From the NCBI GenBank assembly GCA_900541965.1, contig UQLN01000013.1:1-64000 (forward strand): a stretch of DNA of 64,000 nt, read 5' to 3'. Both the position numbers and the translations under genes were made by a program. Position 1 is the stretch's first letter, and every line of letters starts with the position of its first letter. Positions 1-8,043 of this stretch are shown piece after piece. The DNA is from an uncultured Parabacteroides sp. Its GTDB lineage: Bacteria; Bacteroidota; Bacteroidia; Bacteroidales; Tannerellaceae. The notes under the pieces are model-generated. The model had not been told where the DNA came from. It ran no database searches and worked only from the letters and a program-made list of their open reading frames with translations.

Positions 1-52
1 CGGGGACACAAGGATTTTCAGTCCTTTGCTCTACCAACTGAGCTATGGCACC
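1..52 (-). tRNA. tRNA-Phe (anticodon GAA), 3' part cut by the window edge
   Basis: Read on the minus strand the gene starts GGTGCCATAGCTCAGTTGG, a normal acceptor 5' strand and D-arm. An anticodon stem follows with loop CTGAAAA, giving anticodon GAA (Phe). The T-arm and acceptor 3' strand lie outside the window. A TAnnTTTG promoter element lies 20 nt upstream. Confidence 0.95.
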
Positions 53-71
53 TTGTTTCGTTTAACGGGTG

Positions 72-79
72 CAAAGATA
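72..79 (-). promoter_or_regulatory. -7 promoter element of the tRNA-Phe gene
   Basis: The minus strand reads TATCTTTG, matching the Bacteroidetes -7 consensus TAnnTTTG, 20 nt before the tRNA 5' end. Confidence 0.65.
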
Positions 80-128
80 GAGACTTTTTTTGTTTTTGCA
101 ATAGTTTGAAAGAAAAAAACTTGAAAAT

Positions 129-1160
129 TTAATCGTTCAGGGAGTTCCAGCCTTGGGCTTTCAGTTCGACTTCGCCACCATCACGACCGACTAAATAATT
201 GCCAAATTCGGGTTTGGTGATATGGCCGATGACTTTAATCCCTTTCATTTCAGATACTTTGTCATGGTCTGTCAAAGGAACAGTGAAGAGTAATTCGTAA
301 TCTTCACCACCATTTAGAGCTGCAGTGACAAGACTCATGTTAAATTGTTCAGCCATGATCGCCGTTTGATAGTCGATAGGTATACGATCTTCATAAACCC
401 GGCAACCGACATTACTTTCTTTGGAAATATGGAGTAGTTCGGAGGAGAGACCGTCCGAAATATCCATCATGGCTGTAGGAACGATTCCGGCATTATGTAA
501 TAATTCTATGATGTCTTTACGTGCTTCGGGCTTTAACTGGCGTTCTAATAAATATTCTTTACCGGAGAAATCGGGAGTGAAATCTTTTTCTCCTTTAAAA
601 ACTCTTTTTTCCCGTTCCAACAGTTGCAAGCCCATATAAGCTGCACCCAAATCTCCGGAAACACAGATTAAGTCAGTTTCTTTCGCTCCGCTGCGGAATA
701 CAACTTTATCTTTTTCTCCTTCCCCAATACAAGTGATGCTGATACATAAACCTGTTAATGAAGCGGATGTGTCTCCTCCAACCAAATCAACTCCATAAAC
801 CTCACAAGCCAGTTTGACTCCGGCATAAAATTCATCCAGGTCTTCCACTGAAAAACGTTTGGAAATGCCGATAGATACCGTTATTTGTTTAGGCCACCCA
901 TTCATTGCATAAATGTCGGAGAAGTTTACTACAGCGGATTTGTATCCCAAATGCTTCATCGGGACATAGGTAAGGTCAAAATGGATACCTTCCAGTAGCA
1001 AATCGGTAGTAACAAGTACCTGTTTGTTTTCGTAAGAGAGAACGGCTGCATCATCGCCAATTCCCTTGATTGTACTTGCATTCTTCAATTCAATTTTGTC
1101 AGTCAGATGGCGGATTAAACCAAACTCGCCTAAAGTTGCTATTTCTGTTCTGTTACTCAT
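129..1160 (-). CDS. thiL: thiamine-monophosphate kinase
   Basis: ThiL phosphorylates thiamine monophosphate to thiamine diphosphate in the cytosol, the last step of cofactor synthesis. The 343-aa product has the usual family length. The N-terminal IGDDAAVL motif (about residues 34-41), the following TTDLLLEGIHF stretch and DLVGGDTSAS are the Mg-ATP binding acidic segments of the PurM/AIR-synthase-like fold. GGEDYELLF is the conserved C-terminal motif. Its ATG overlaps the TGA of lpxK in an ATGA, so the two are very likely translationally coupled. Why a lipid A gene and a thiamine gene are paired is not evident from the sequence. Confidence 0.96.
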   Translation of the reverse strand: MSNRTEIATLGEFGLIRHLTDKIELKNASTIKGIGDDAAVLSYENKQVLVTTDLLLEGIHFDLTYVPMKHLGYKSAVVNFSDIYAMNGWPKQITVSIGISKRFSVEDLDEFYAGVKLACEVYGVDLVGGDTSASLTGLCISITCIGEGEKDKVVFRSGAKETDLICVSGDLGAAYMGLQLLEREKRVFKGEKDFTPDFSGKEYLLERQLKPEARKDIIELLHNAGIVPTAMMDISDGLSSELLHISKESNVGCRVYEDRIPIDYQTAIMAEQFNMSLVTAALNGGEDYELLFTVPLTDHDKVSEMKGIKVIGHITKPEFGNYLVGRDGGEVELKAQGWNSLND

Positions 1161-2260
1161 TTTGTATTTGCGTATAATGCTGTTTTTTGTACGTTGATTA
1201 TATGTTTTTTAATTAATTCGTCAAAATTATTCTCTGTATAAAATTCGATAGCGATGGGCAAATAATATAAAGAACGTTTCCATCCCTCCGGGATAAATGG
1301 TGTACTTTTTAGCCGTGCCGCATCTTTTTCCGTGACAAGAATCAGTTTATCGGGCGACTCCATTTGCTCATAAACCGCATCTAATTTTTTTATATCGGAC
1401 TTATTGAAAATATGATGGTCCGGAAAAGTTGTGATATATGTTTTGTTGGAGTATTTCTGTGCTTCATGAATGAAGTGGACGGGGAAAGCTATTCCGGATA
1501 TAAGTAGTATGTCATCCTCTTTTTTTATCTCATTGTGTGTGAGCGGACGAGCCAGATCCGGGAATACAGGCTCAATTTCTCCGTATGAGATTCCTGTAAA
1601 GAAAAGTTGCTGGTTTGCCTGAAGTTTCATATTTTTTTCGATAATACGGAACTCGATGGGTTTCATCTCTTTTTCACATTTGGTTACAACAACAATGTCT
1701 GCACGTTGTATGCCATTTATTTGTTCTCGTAACCGTCCGGCAGGCATAAGTTTGTCGTAATAAAAAAGACGATGGTAATCTGTCAGGATAATCGACAGTG
1801 ACGGGGTTACATAACGATGCTGGAAAGCATCATCCAATAAAATGACTTCCGGTTGTATATCCTGAGGCAAACTTAACAAATTTCTGATGCCTCTGCGACG
1901 ATTACTGTCGACAGCCACCAGTATTTCCGGAAATTTACTTTTCATTTGATAAGGCTCGTCTCCGATGTCCCGGCTTGTACTTTGTGTATCCGCTAAAATA
2001 AATCCTGAAGTTTTTCGCTTATATCCACGGCTAAGCACGGCTATGCGATATTGTTTTTCCAATAAACGAATCAGGTATTCCGTATGTGGAGTTTTTCCTG
2101 TTCCTCCCACTGCAAGGTTCCCGACACAGATAATCGGAACAGAATATTGCTCGGAGGGCAGTATACCCCAGTTAAAAAGCTGATTTCGTATTTGTATGCA
2201 GATCCCGTATAACCATGTAAACGGCACCAACCATGAATTTATTTTAACGTCATTGCTCAT
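1157..2260 (-). CDS. lpxK: tetraacyldisaccharide 4'-kinase (lipid A synthesis)
   Basis: LpxK adds the 4'-phosphate to the tetraacyldisaccharide precursor of lipid A at the inner face of the inner membrane. The 367-aa protein has an N-terminal hydrophobic anchor segment and a Walker A loop in VGNLAVGGTGKTPHTEYL (about residues 46-63). LLDDAFQHRYV is the conserved DDxxQHR block typical of LpxK. The gene overlaps thiL by 4 nt and overlaps an upstream 70-codon ORF by 11 nt. A promoter-like element lies at 2492-2499, so the three ORFs could be one transcript. Confidence 0.96.
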   Translation of the reverse strand: MSNDVKINSWLVPFTWLYGICIQIRNQLFNWGILPSEQYSVPIICVGNLAVGGTGKTPHTEYLIRLLEKQYRIAVLSRGYKRKTSGFILADTQSTSRDIGDEPYQMKSKFPEILVAVDSNRRRGIRNLLSLPQDIQPEVILLDDAFQHRYVTPSLSIILTDYHRLFYYDKLMPAGRLREQINGIQRADIVVVTKCEKEMKPIEFRIIEKNMKLQANQQLFFTGISYGEIEPVFPDLARPLTHNEIKKEDDILLISGIAFPVHFIHEAQKYSNKTYITTFPDHHIFNKSDIKKLDAVYEQMESPDKLILVTEKDAARLKSTPFIPEGWKRSLYYLPIAIEFYTENNFDELIKKHIINVQKTALYANTK

Positions 2261-2462
2261 TGGCTTCTTTATTTATAAGTTTTTTATATTGTATGCTTAC
2301 GAAACGGGCAGATAGATTTTGAGGATTAGTTGTATAGTCAAGTGTGCTTCCCTCTATGCCGGCAATGCTTATCTGCATGAAAATAAAAGCGGTAATGTCC
2401 AATCTGGCTGCTATACTTCCATTCAGTGCCGAAGCAAACATCAATTTAAAAAAATGTTTCAT
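2250..2462 (-). CDS. possible 70-aa ORF ahead of lpxK (not recognised)
   Basis: A 70-codon ORF beginning MKHFFKLMFASALNG ends inside the lpxK start region with an 11-nt overlap. I do not recognise the protein. It is kept because a clear -7 element (TATCTTTG, minus strand) lies about 30 nt before its ATG, so this stretch would be transcribed as the first segment of the lpxK-thiL message. It could equally be an untranslated leader of about 225 nt. The composition is mixed hydrophobic with no clear domain, and no strong ribosome binding site is seen. Confidence 0.3.
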   Translation of the reverse strand: MKHFFKLMFASALNGSIAARLDITAFIFMQISIAGIEGSTLDYTTNPQNLSARFVSIQYKKLINKEANEQ

Positions 2463-2491
2463 AATATGAGCGAAGAACTTTATTCAGACTA

Positions 2492-2499
2492 CAAAGATA
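2492..2499 (-). promoter_or_regulatory. -7 promoter element of the lpxK-thiL operon
   Basis: The minus strand reads TATCTTTG (TAnnTTTG consensus). It is the only good match in the divergent spacer on this strand. Confidence 0.55.
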
Positions 2500-2656
2500 A
2501 CATAACTTATTGATGCGAATTTAATTTAGATTATATTAATGTAATAAAGAGGGATTTATAACCTTCGGCTTACTAATGGGACAGTGGGATATTTGTTTGT
2601 GGAATCAGCCGTTTTACTTCAGTTTGCCGGTATTAGTATATATGAAGGGAATTCTC

Positions 2657-2664
2657 TATCTTTG
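2657..2664 (+). promoter_or_regulatory. -7 promoter element that fixes the hydrogenase start
   Basis: TATCTTTG matches TAnnTTTG. Transcription would begin near 2671, so a GTG codon at 2664 in the same frame as the hydrogenase cannot be the start. The ATG at 2703 is the first sensible one. Confidence 0.65.
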
Positions 2665-2702
2665 TGGCTTTTATAATCGTTAGCACAAATAATTATAGAT
2701 AC

Positions 2703-4145
2703 ATGGCATTTACCAATAACGTAATGATTGTTCGCCACGGGCTGTTGGCGAAATTAGTAAAACTTTGGAAAGAAAACCGCCTTTTAGGGGAAATTGACCG
2801 TTTGCCAATAGAATTAAGTCCTAAAAAATCAAAGGTAATAGGTCGTTGCTGCATTCACAAGGAACGGGCTGTATGGAAGTATAAAACTTTGCCGTTGTTA
2901 GGGTTTGATATGCAGGATGAAGTGGACGAATTGACCCCTTTGTCAGAATATGCCAAACAGGCATTGTTGCGTTCCGAAAATAAAAAAGACAACCTGATGT
3001 GCGTGGTTGATGAAGCATGTTCTTCCTGCGTATCGGTGAACTATGAGATTACTAATTTATGTCGTGGATGTGTGGCCCGCAGTTGTTATATGAACTGTCC
3101 GAAAGATGCGATCCGTTTTAAGAAAAACGGACAGGCGGAAATAGACCATGATACCTGTATCAGTTGTGGAAAATGCCATCAGAATTGTCCTTATCATGCA
3201 ATTGTATACATCCCGATTCCTTGTGAGGAAGTTTGTCCGGTAAAGGCAATCAGCAAAGATGAGTATGGCGTGGAGCATATCGATGAGAAGAAGTGTATCT
3301 ATTGTGGAAAATGTATAAATGCATGTCCGTTTGGTGCTATTTTCGAAATCTCCCAGGTTTTTGATATTCTTCAACGGTTGCGTAATAAGGAACCGATGGT
3401 TGCAATTGTTGCTCCCTCCATTTTAGCCCAGTTTAAGGCTCCTGTGGAAAATGTATACGGGGCGATTAAAGAAATGGGTTTCCTTGAAGTGGTTGAGGTA
3501 GCCCAGGGTGCTATGGCTACAACCCAGCATGAAGCGGAAGAATTAAAAGAAAAATTAGCGGAAGGCCAGCCTTTTATGACAACCAGTTGTTGTCCTTCCT
3601 ATATCCAGCTGGCAGAAAAGCATATACCGGATTTGAAAAAGTATATTTCTACTACCGGTTCACCGATGTATTATACGGCGCGGATTGTTAAAGAGAAATA
3701 TCCGGATGCCCAAATCGTCTTTATCGGCCCGTGTGTAGCGAAGCGTAAAGAAGTTAAAATGGACCCTGCCGTAGATTTTACCATGACATTTGAAGAAGTC
3801 GGTTCCGTATTGGACGGCTTAGGCATTAAGATAGAAGAAGCACAACCTTTCTCTGTTTTATTCAATGCCGTGCGTGAAGCACATGGTTTTGCCCAAAGTG
3901 GCGGTGTGATCAATGCGGTAAAGGTTTATTTGAAGAATGAGGCTGAGGATGTTAAAGCTATCCAGGTGGCGAATCTGACTAAGAAAAATGTCGCTCTGTT
4001 GCGTGCTTATGCAAAGACGGGTAAAGCACCGGCACAATTTATAGAAGTTATGGCATGTGAAGGCGGATGTGTTACCGGTCCGTGTATCCACGGTGATAAA
4101 GCTACCAGTCAGCAACAACTGATGAAGGAACTTACTAAATTCTAA
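2703..4145 (+). CDS. monomeric [FeFe] hydrogenase, group-B type
   Basis: The 480-aa cytosolic iron-sulfur protein would reduce protons to H2 or oxidise H2. The N-terminal half is crowded with cluster cysteines: CSSC, CRGCVARSCYMNC, CISCGKCHQNC and CIYCGKCINACPFGA, consistent with several [4Fe-4S] clusters. The C-terminal half holds the three H-cluster signatures: L1 as TTSCCPSY, L2 as IGPCVAKRKE and L3 as EVMACEGGCVTG. L1 and L2 differ from the TSCCPxW and MPCxxKxxE of classical enzymes and fit group B. The start at 2703 is chosen because the upstream GTG lies in the promoter. No HydE, HydF or HydG maturase is in the window. A lipoprotein gene follows after 6 nt. Confidence 0.88.
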   Translation: MAFTNNVMIVRHGLLAKLVKLWKENRLLGEIDRLPIELSPKKSKVIGRCCIHKERAVWKYKTLPLLGFDMQDEVDELTPLSEYAKQALLRSENKKDNLMCVVDEACSSCVSVNYEITNLCRGCVARSCYMNCPKDAIRFKKNGQAEIDHDTCISCGKCHQNCPYHAIVYIPIPCEEVCPVKAISKDEYGVEHIDEKKCIYCGKCINACPFGAIFEISQVFDILQRLRNKEPMVAIVAPSILAQFKAPVENVYGAIKEMGFLEVVEVAQGAMATTQHEAEELKEKLAEGQPFMTTSCCPSYIQLAEKHIPDLKKYISTTGSPMYYTARIVKEKYPDAQIVFIGPCVAKRKEVKMDPAVDFTMTFEEVGSVLDGLGIKIEEAQPFSVLFNAVREAHGFAQSGGVINAVKVYLKNEAEDVKAIQVANLTKKNVALLRAYAKTGKAPAQFIEVMACEGGCVTGPCIHGDKATSQQQLMKELTKF

Positions 4146-4151
4146 ACATAA

Positions 4152-5396
4152 ATGAACAAAAAACTCGTTTTACTCTTTTCGCTGGCGGGAGCATTACTTT
4201 TTACGGCATGCGGTCCTCGTGAAGTTCCGGCGACAGGAGATTATTCCGTACAGGTTTTCGCCAAAACGCCTGTACGTTTTGCTCCGGATATGTATCCGGC
4301 TGCTTATAATGTTCCCGGGCCGGACAGTATTTATCATCTTATGAACGGACGTATTATCCTGAAAAAGATAACATTGCCGGATTATAAACGAACCGTATCC
4401 GTTAATTTGCAGGTAACGCTCGCATCAAATGGTGACCGTTGGGATAAATCCGGTTCCTGTTTTGTATTACCAAAAGAATCAGGCATAAATTTATTGAACA
4501 TTGCCCGTGGAGAAAAACAGTTCCCGGCAGTGGACAGTACGAAACTTGAAAACATGATCGGTATTATAGCAGGTCCCGATTATAAACCGACTGTGGAACT
4601 GATGCGTTTTATGACTCCTTTCGGTGTCGGGCATTATAGTTCTCCGGACGATAGCCTGACAAAACACCGTAAGCCTGTTTATATAGACCAGTGGGCCGAC
4701 AGTGTAAACTGGGAACAGGATATTACGGATTTGTATCCTTTGTTGGAAGGAGAAGCATATGTGGGTGTTTTTATTGATACCTGGACAACGGAAGGCTATG
4801 TGGTTAGCATGAATATCGATGTCACAGAGTCGAAGCTTGCTTACGACCCGATGCAACGCCGCCATGTGGAGCCATTGATGAATACGGTTTATTATGAAGG
4901 ACAGACATATCCGGATATTTTTGCACGCAAAGATGTCTCTACTGAGTTTGAGGTGCCGGATGGTGCCCGTAATGTACGGTTGAAATATATCGTTACGGGG
5001 CATGGAGGACATTCCGGTGGTGATGAGTTTGTGCAAAAAAGGAATATTGTTTCGGTAGATGGAAAAGAAGTTCTTAACTTTGTCCCATGGCGTTCGGATT
5101 GTGCCTCTTTCCGTCGTTTTAATCCGGGAACAGGAGTTTGGTTAAAGCAGCGTCTGGCTTCTTATATCGACAAGGACGGGTATTCGGAGAAGATGGTGGA
5201 GGAACCGTTAGGATCTTCTGACTTATCCCGTTCCAACTGGTGTCCGGGTTCGGATGTAATGCCGGAAGAAGTGGAGCTTTTTGATATTCAACCGGGAAAA
5301 CATACATTTACGGTAAGTATTCCGGAAGCTCAGGAAATAGATGGGAATAAACTGAACCATTGGCTGGTATCGGCTTATTTGGTTTGGGACGAATGA
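4152..5396 (+). CDS. PNGase F-like peptide-N-glycosidase lipoprotein
   Basis: The 414-aa protein is predicted to be surface or periplasmic, with a lipobox LLFTAC (Cys20). It resembles peptide-N4-(N-acetyl-beta-glucosaminyl)asparagine amidase F, which cuts whole N-glycans from asparagine. Family landmarks appear in order: GDRWDKSG (Asp98 sits where PNGase F has its catalytic Asp), FMTPFGVGHYS, VGVFIDTWTTEGY, GHGGHSGGDEF (Glu292 aligns with the catalytic-region Glu), VPWRSDCASFRRFNP and SSDLSRSNWCPGS. Both domains of the PNGase F fold appear present. It sits 6 nt after the hydrogenase gene, an odd partner, and far from the N-glycan locus at 43-64 kb. Activity and exact substrate are inferred. 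Confidence 0.85.
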   Translation: MNKKLVLLFSLAGALLFTACGPREVPATGDYSVQVFAKTPVRFAPDMYPAAYNVPGPDSIYHLMNGRIILKKITLPDYKRTVSVNLQVTLASNGDRWDKSGSCFVLPKESGINLLNIARGEKQFPAVDSTKLENMIGIIAGPDYKPTVELMRFMTPFGVGHYSSPDDSLTKHRKPVYIDQWADSVNWEQDITDLYPLLEGEAYVGVFIDTWTTEGYVVSMNIDVTESKLAYDPMQRRHVEPLMNTVYYEGQTYPDIFARKDVSTEFEVPDGARNVRLKYIVTGHGGHSGGDEFVQKRNIVSVDGKEVLNFVPWRSDCASFRRFNPGTGVWLKQRLASYIDKDGYSEKMVEEPLGSSDLSRSNWCPGSDVMPEEVELFDIQPGKHTFTVSIPEAQEIDGNKLNHWLVSAYLVWDE

Positions 5397-5406
5397 TTAA
5401 TATAAT

Positions 5407-5429
5407 AGGGACAGGTTCAACCTGTCCCT
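5407..5429 (+). terminator. hairpin between the PNGase F-like gene and the marC family gene
   Basis: A 9-bp stem (AGGGACAGG / CCTGTCCCT, loop TTCAA) follows the stop codon by 10 nt. There is no T-run, so it may be a processing or attenuation hairpin rather than a true intrinsic terminator. Confidence 0.45.
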
Positions 5430-5458
5430 GCGATAGATAACCGATAAATTAAAATATT

Positions 5459-6106
5459 ATGGATACACTACTGCCTTTCTTCCTGTTATGTTTTACTTCC
5501 TTTTTTACATTGACGAACCCGTTGGGTACAATGCCAGTGTTTCTTACCATGACGAATGGTATGAGTGAGAAGGAGCGTCATACGATAGTCCGCAGAGCTA
5601 CGATTGTTTCTTTTATTACACTGATGGTTTTTACTTTTTCCGGCCAGTTCCTTTTTAAGTTTTTTGGCATATCGACGAATGGTTTCCGTATAGCCGGAGG
5701 CATTATCATTTTTACGATTGGTTTTGATATGTTGCAGGCGCGGTATGCGAAGGCCAAGCTGAAAGAAGATGAGGTAAAGAGGTATGTGAATGATATTTCA
5801 ATCACGCCACTTGCCATTCCGATGCTTTGCGGTCCGGGAGCCATTGCAAATGCCATTATGTTGATGGATGATGCAACTACTATGGCTAAAAAAGCAATAC
5901 TGATAGGGACGATTGCTCTGATTTATTTTATTACCTTCTTGATATTGAGGGCATCAACCCGTCTGAACCGTTATATGGGAGAGACCGGAAATAATGTAAT
6001 GATGCGTTTGATGGGACTTATTCTGATGGTTATTGCCGTAGAATGTTTTGTCAGCGGATTCAAACCGATTATGATTGATGTGTTGAAATCGGCAATGGCT
6101 TTATAA
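5459..6106 (+). CDS. MarC family inner-membrane protein
   Basis: The 215-aa protein is strongly hydrophobic with about six membrane segments. It carries family hallmarks FFTLTNPLGTMPVFLTMT near the N-terminus and ITPLAIPMLCGPGAIANAI in the middle. MarC/YchE proteins are integral membrane proteins often called NAAT transporters, but the substrate is unsettled. It follows the PNGase F-like gene by 62 nt with a hairpin in between. Its stop overlaps the stop of the convergent glycosyltransferase gene by 6 nt. Confidence 0.92.
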   Translation: MDTLLPFFLLCFTSFFTLTNPLGTMPVFLTMTNGMSEKERHTIVRRATIVSFITLMVFTFSGQFLFKFFGISTNGFRIAGGIIIFTIGFDMLQARYAKAKLKEDEVKRYVNDISITPLAIPMLCGPGAIANAIMLMDDATTMAKKAILIGTIALIYFITFLILRASTRLNRYMGETGNNVMMRLMGLILMVIAVECFVSGFKPIMIDVLKSAMAL

Positions 6107-7120
6107 ATCCGTAAACTTTCTTTTCCCTTTGAGATAGAAGGCGGCAATCAGGCTTTTCTGATAGATTTCCGGTATATTGCTGAGGGTCGCTTTCTGCAAA
6201 TTTTCTTGACGGACCGGCAGGTAAGAATCTCTGAGTTTAAAGAAAGACTGCCGTGCATTATATACCGCTTTCGCATTGGAGATGTGTCCACAAAACAGAA
6301 ACTTTGTTGCTGCGATATAGTCCAGGATGAAACGGGCACGCATGGCTTGCCTTAGTTCCTTGTCCGGTAGATTTTTATATAGCATCAACAGGTTATTCCG
6401 GAAATTCAGGAATGTTTTACGCGGACTTTCTGCATTAAGTGTCCCTCCTCCCAGATGGTAGACCACAGACTCCGGTGTACATACAATCCGGTATCCGCGT
6501 GAACGTAAGCGCCAGCATAGGTCTATCTCTTCCTGATGTGCGAAAAATTCAGCATCGAGGCCCCCCATCTCTTTATATAAGGCTGTACGGATAAACATAC
6601 AGGCTCCGGTAGCCCAGAGTAAATTCGCAGGAGTATCGTATTGCCCGTTGTCTTTTTCGACAATATGAAGGACTCGTCCGCGGCAATAAGGATAACCGTA
6701 GTGGTCTATGAACCCACCTGCAGCCCCTGCATATTCAAAGCTTTCCCTATCCCATAACGAACGGATTTTAGGTTGTGCACATGCAATGGAGGAATCTGCT
6801 TCCAGCGCTGCCATCGGGGCGTCTATCCATCCGGCCGGGGTTTCAACATCACTGTTAAGGAGAACGGTATATTCGCTGTTTATTTGTTCCATTGCAAGAT
6901 TGTAACCACCGGCAAAGCCATAGTTACGGTCGAATTTTATGATTCCGACAGCCGGGAATCTTTCTTTCAGCATATCGAGTGAACCATCGGTAGAGCCATT
7001 GTCGGCAACAATCACCTGTGCCCACTCTTCGGGAGTGTTCGCAAGTACAGATGGAAGATATTTTTCCATTAATTCTTTTCCGTTCCAGTTAAGGATGACG
7101 ACCGACAGTTTTTTTTTCAT
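6101..7120 (-). CDS. family 2 glycosyltransferase
   Basis: The 339-aa protein has a GT-A fold. SVVILNWNGKELMEKYLPS at the start, then VADNGSTDGS and LLNSDVETPAGW (the DxD-like metal/nucleotide-sugar site), and later EEIDLCWRLRSRGYRIV, the usual acceptor-side motif of rhamnosyl/galactosyl-type GT2 enzymes. No membrane anchor is evident. It is the last gene of the mtaB-acyltransferase-GT run, 10 nt after the acyltransferase, so a role in lipopolysaccharide or surface glycan assembly is a fair guess. Donor and acceptor cannot be read from the sequence. Confidence 0.9.
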   Translation of the reverse strand: MKKKLSVVILNWNGKELMEKYLPSVLANTPEEWAQVIVADNGSTDGSLDMLKERFPAVGIIKFDRNYGFAGGYNLAMEQINSEYTVLLNSDVETPAGWIDAPMAALEADSSIACAQPKIRSLWDRESFEYAGAAGGFIDHYGYPYCRGRVLHIVEKDNGQYDTPANLLWATGACMFIRTALYKEMGGLDAEFFAHQEEIDLCWRLRSRGYRIVCTPESVVYHLGGGTLNAESPRKTFLNFRNNLLMLYKNLPDKELRQAMRARFILDYIAATKFLFCGHISNAKAVYNARQSFFKLRDSYLPVRQENLQKATLSNIPEIYQKSLIAAFYLKGKRKFTDL

Positions 7121-7130
7121 TGTATGCAGG

Positions 7131-8030
7131 TTAATTAGGGTTCGCTGTATTTTCTCTTTTATGTTTCCACCTCTTGTGGGTCCATAGCCAGTATGCCGGA
7201 TTGTTCAGGATACTTTTTTCCATTAACCGGGCGTATTGTTCGGTAATTTGATTTTCAGGAGTTTCATTAGGAGTAAGAGTGAGCAGGCTCATATCCATTG
7301 TGTAGTACCCCCTTTTTACTTTCTTTACATCGAGGAATACTACCGGAAGATTCATTTTACGGGCAATACGTTCAGGTCCTGTAAGAATGGAGGTTTCCTG
7401 ATTTAAGAAAGTGGTCCAGTAATGCAGGTTGGCTTTACTGGGGGTCTGGTCTGCTATAAATATAACCAGTGCATGCGTTTTGTCTTTCTTTAATTTGATG
7501 ACATCGCGTATGGTATCGTTTTTCTTTATGCCACAAGAGCCGAACCGAGTACGGAGATATACAAAGAGTTTGTCAAACGCTTTGTTCTTCAACGGACGGT
7601 ATATTTGGTATACTCTTAGTGTTTTGAAAAAATGGCTTGCGGCGGTAAACCACTCCCAGTTACCATAATGCCCCATTAACAGTATGAAGCAAGTGTGCCC
7701 TTTATCTGCCAGGTCATCAAGTAATTCCGGGTTTCTGACAATGGCACGGCTAAGTATCTCTTCTTTGGAAATATGCGCCAACTTAATAGTCTCGACTATA
7801 TAATCGGAGAAATGATGATAAAAGTCCTGCTCCAACCGGCGCAATTCCTTTTCCGTTTTTTCCGGAAAGGACGCTTTCATATTTGCACGTACAACTTTTA
7901 CACGATATCGCGCAATCTTATATATTATAATGTATAAGATATCCGATAGAAGGTATAATACACGCATGGGAAGCAAGGCGTGAACTTTTGCCCAGCAGAA
8001 TATAAGCGCATATTGTATTTTAGTCCACAT
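7131..8030 (-). CDS. lipid A biosynthesis lauroyl/myristoyl-type acyltransferase
   Basis: The 299-aa protein belongs to the LpxL/HtrB family that adds secondary acyl chains to lipid A at the inner membrane. An N-terminal hydrophobic segment (residues about 15-40) is followed by the catalytic HX4E motif in MGHYGNWEW (His121, Glu126). FIADQTPSKAN and FLNQETSILTGPERIA match the conserved mid-protein blocks of the family. It lies between mtaB and a GT2 gene in one minus-strand run. Bacteroidales lipid A is typically penta-acylated, consistent with a single late acyltransferase, but the acyl chain is not predictable here. Confidence 0.93.
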   Translation of the reverse strand: MWTKIQYALIFCWAKVHALLPMRVLYLLSDILYIIIYKIARYRVKVVRANMKASFPEKTEKELRRLEQDFYHHFSDYIVETIKLAHISKEEILSRAIVRNPELLDDLADKGHTCFILLMGHYGNWEWFTAASHFFKTLRVYQIYRPLKNKAFDKLFVYLRTRFGSCGIKKNDTIRDVIKLKKDKTHALVIFIADQTPSKANLHYWTTFLNQETSILTGPERIARKMNLPVVFLDVKKVKRGYYTMDMSLLTLTPNETPENQITEQYARLMEKSILNNPAYWLWTHKRWKHKRENTANPN

Positions 8031-8043
8031 GAAATATTTTCTA

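Noticed and set aside
4491..5036. 181-codon minus-strand frame inside the PNGase F-like gene
   Set aside because: The plus-strand protein has clear family motifs across this stretch; the antisense protein has none.
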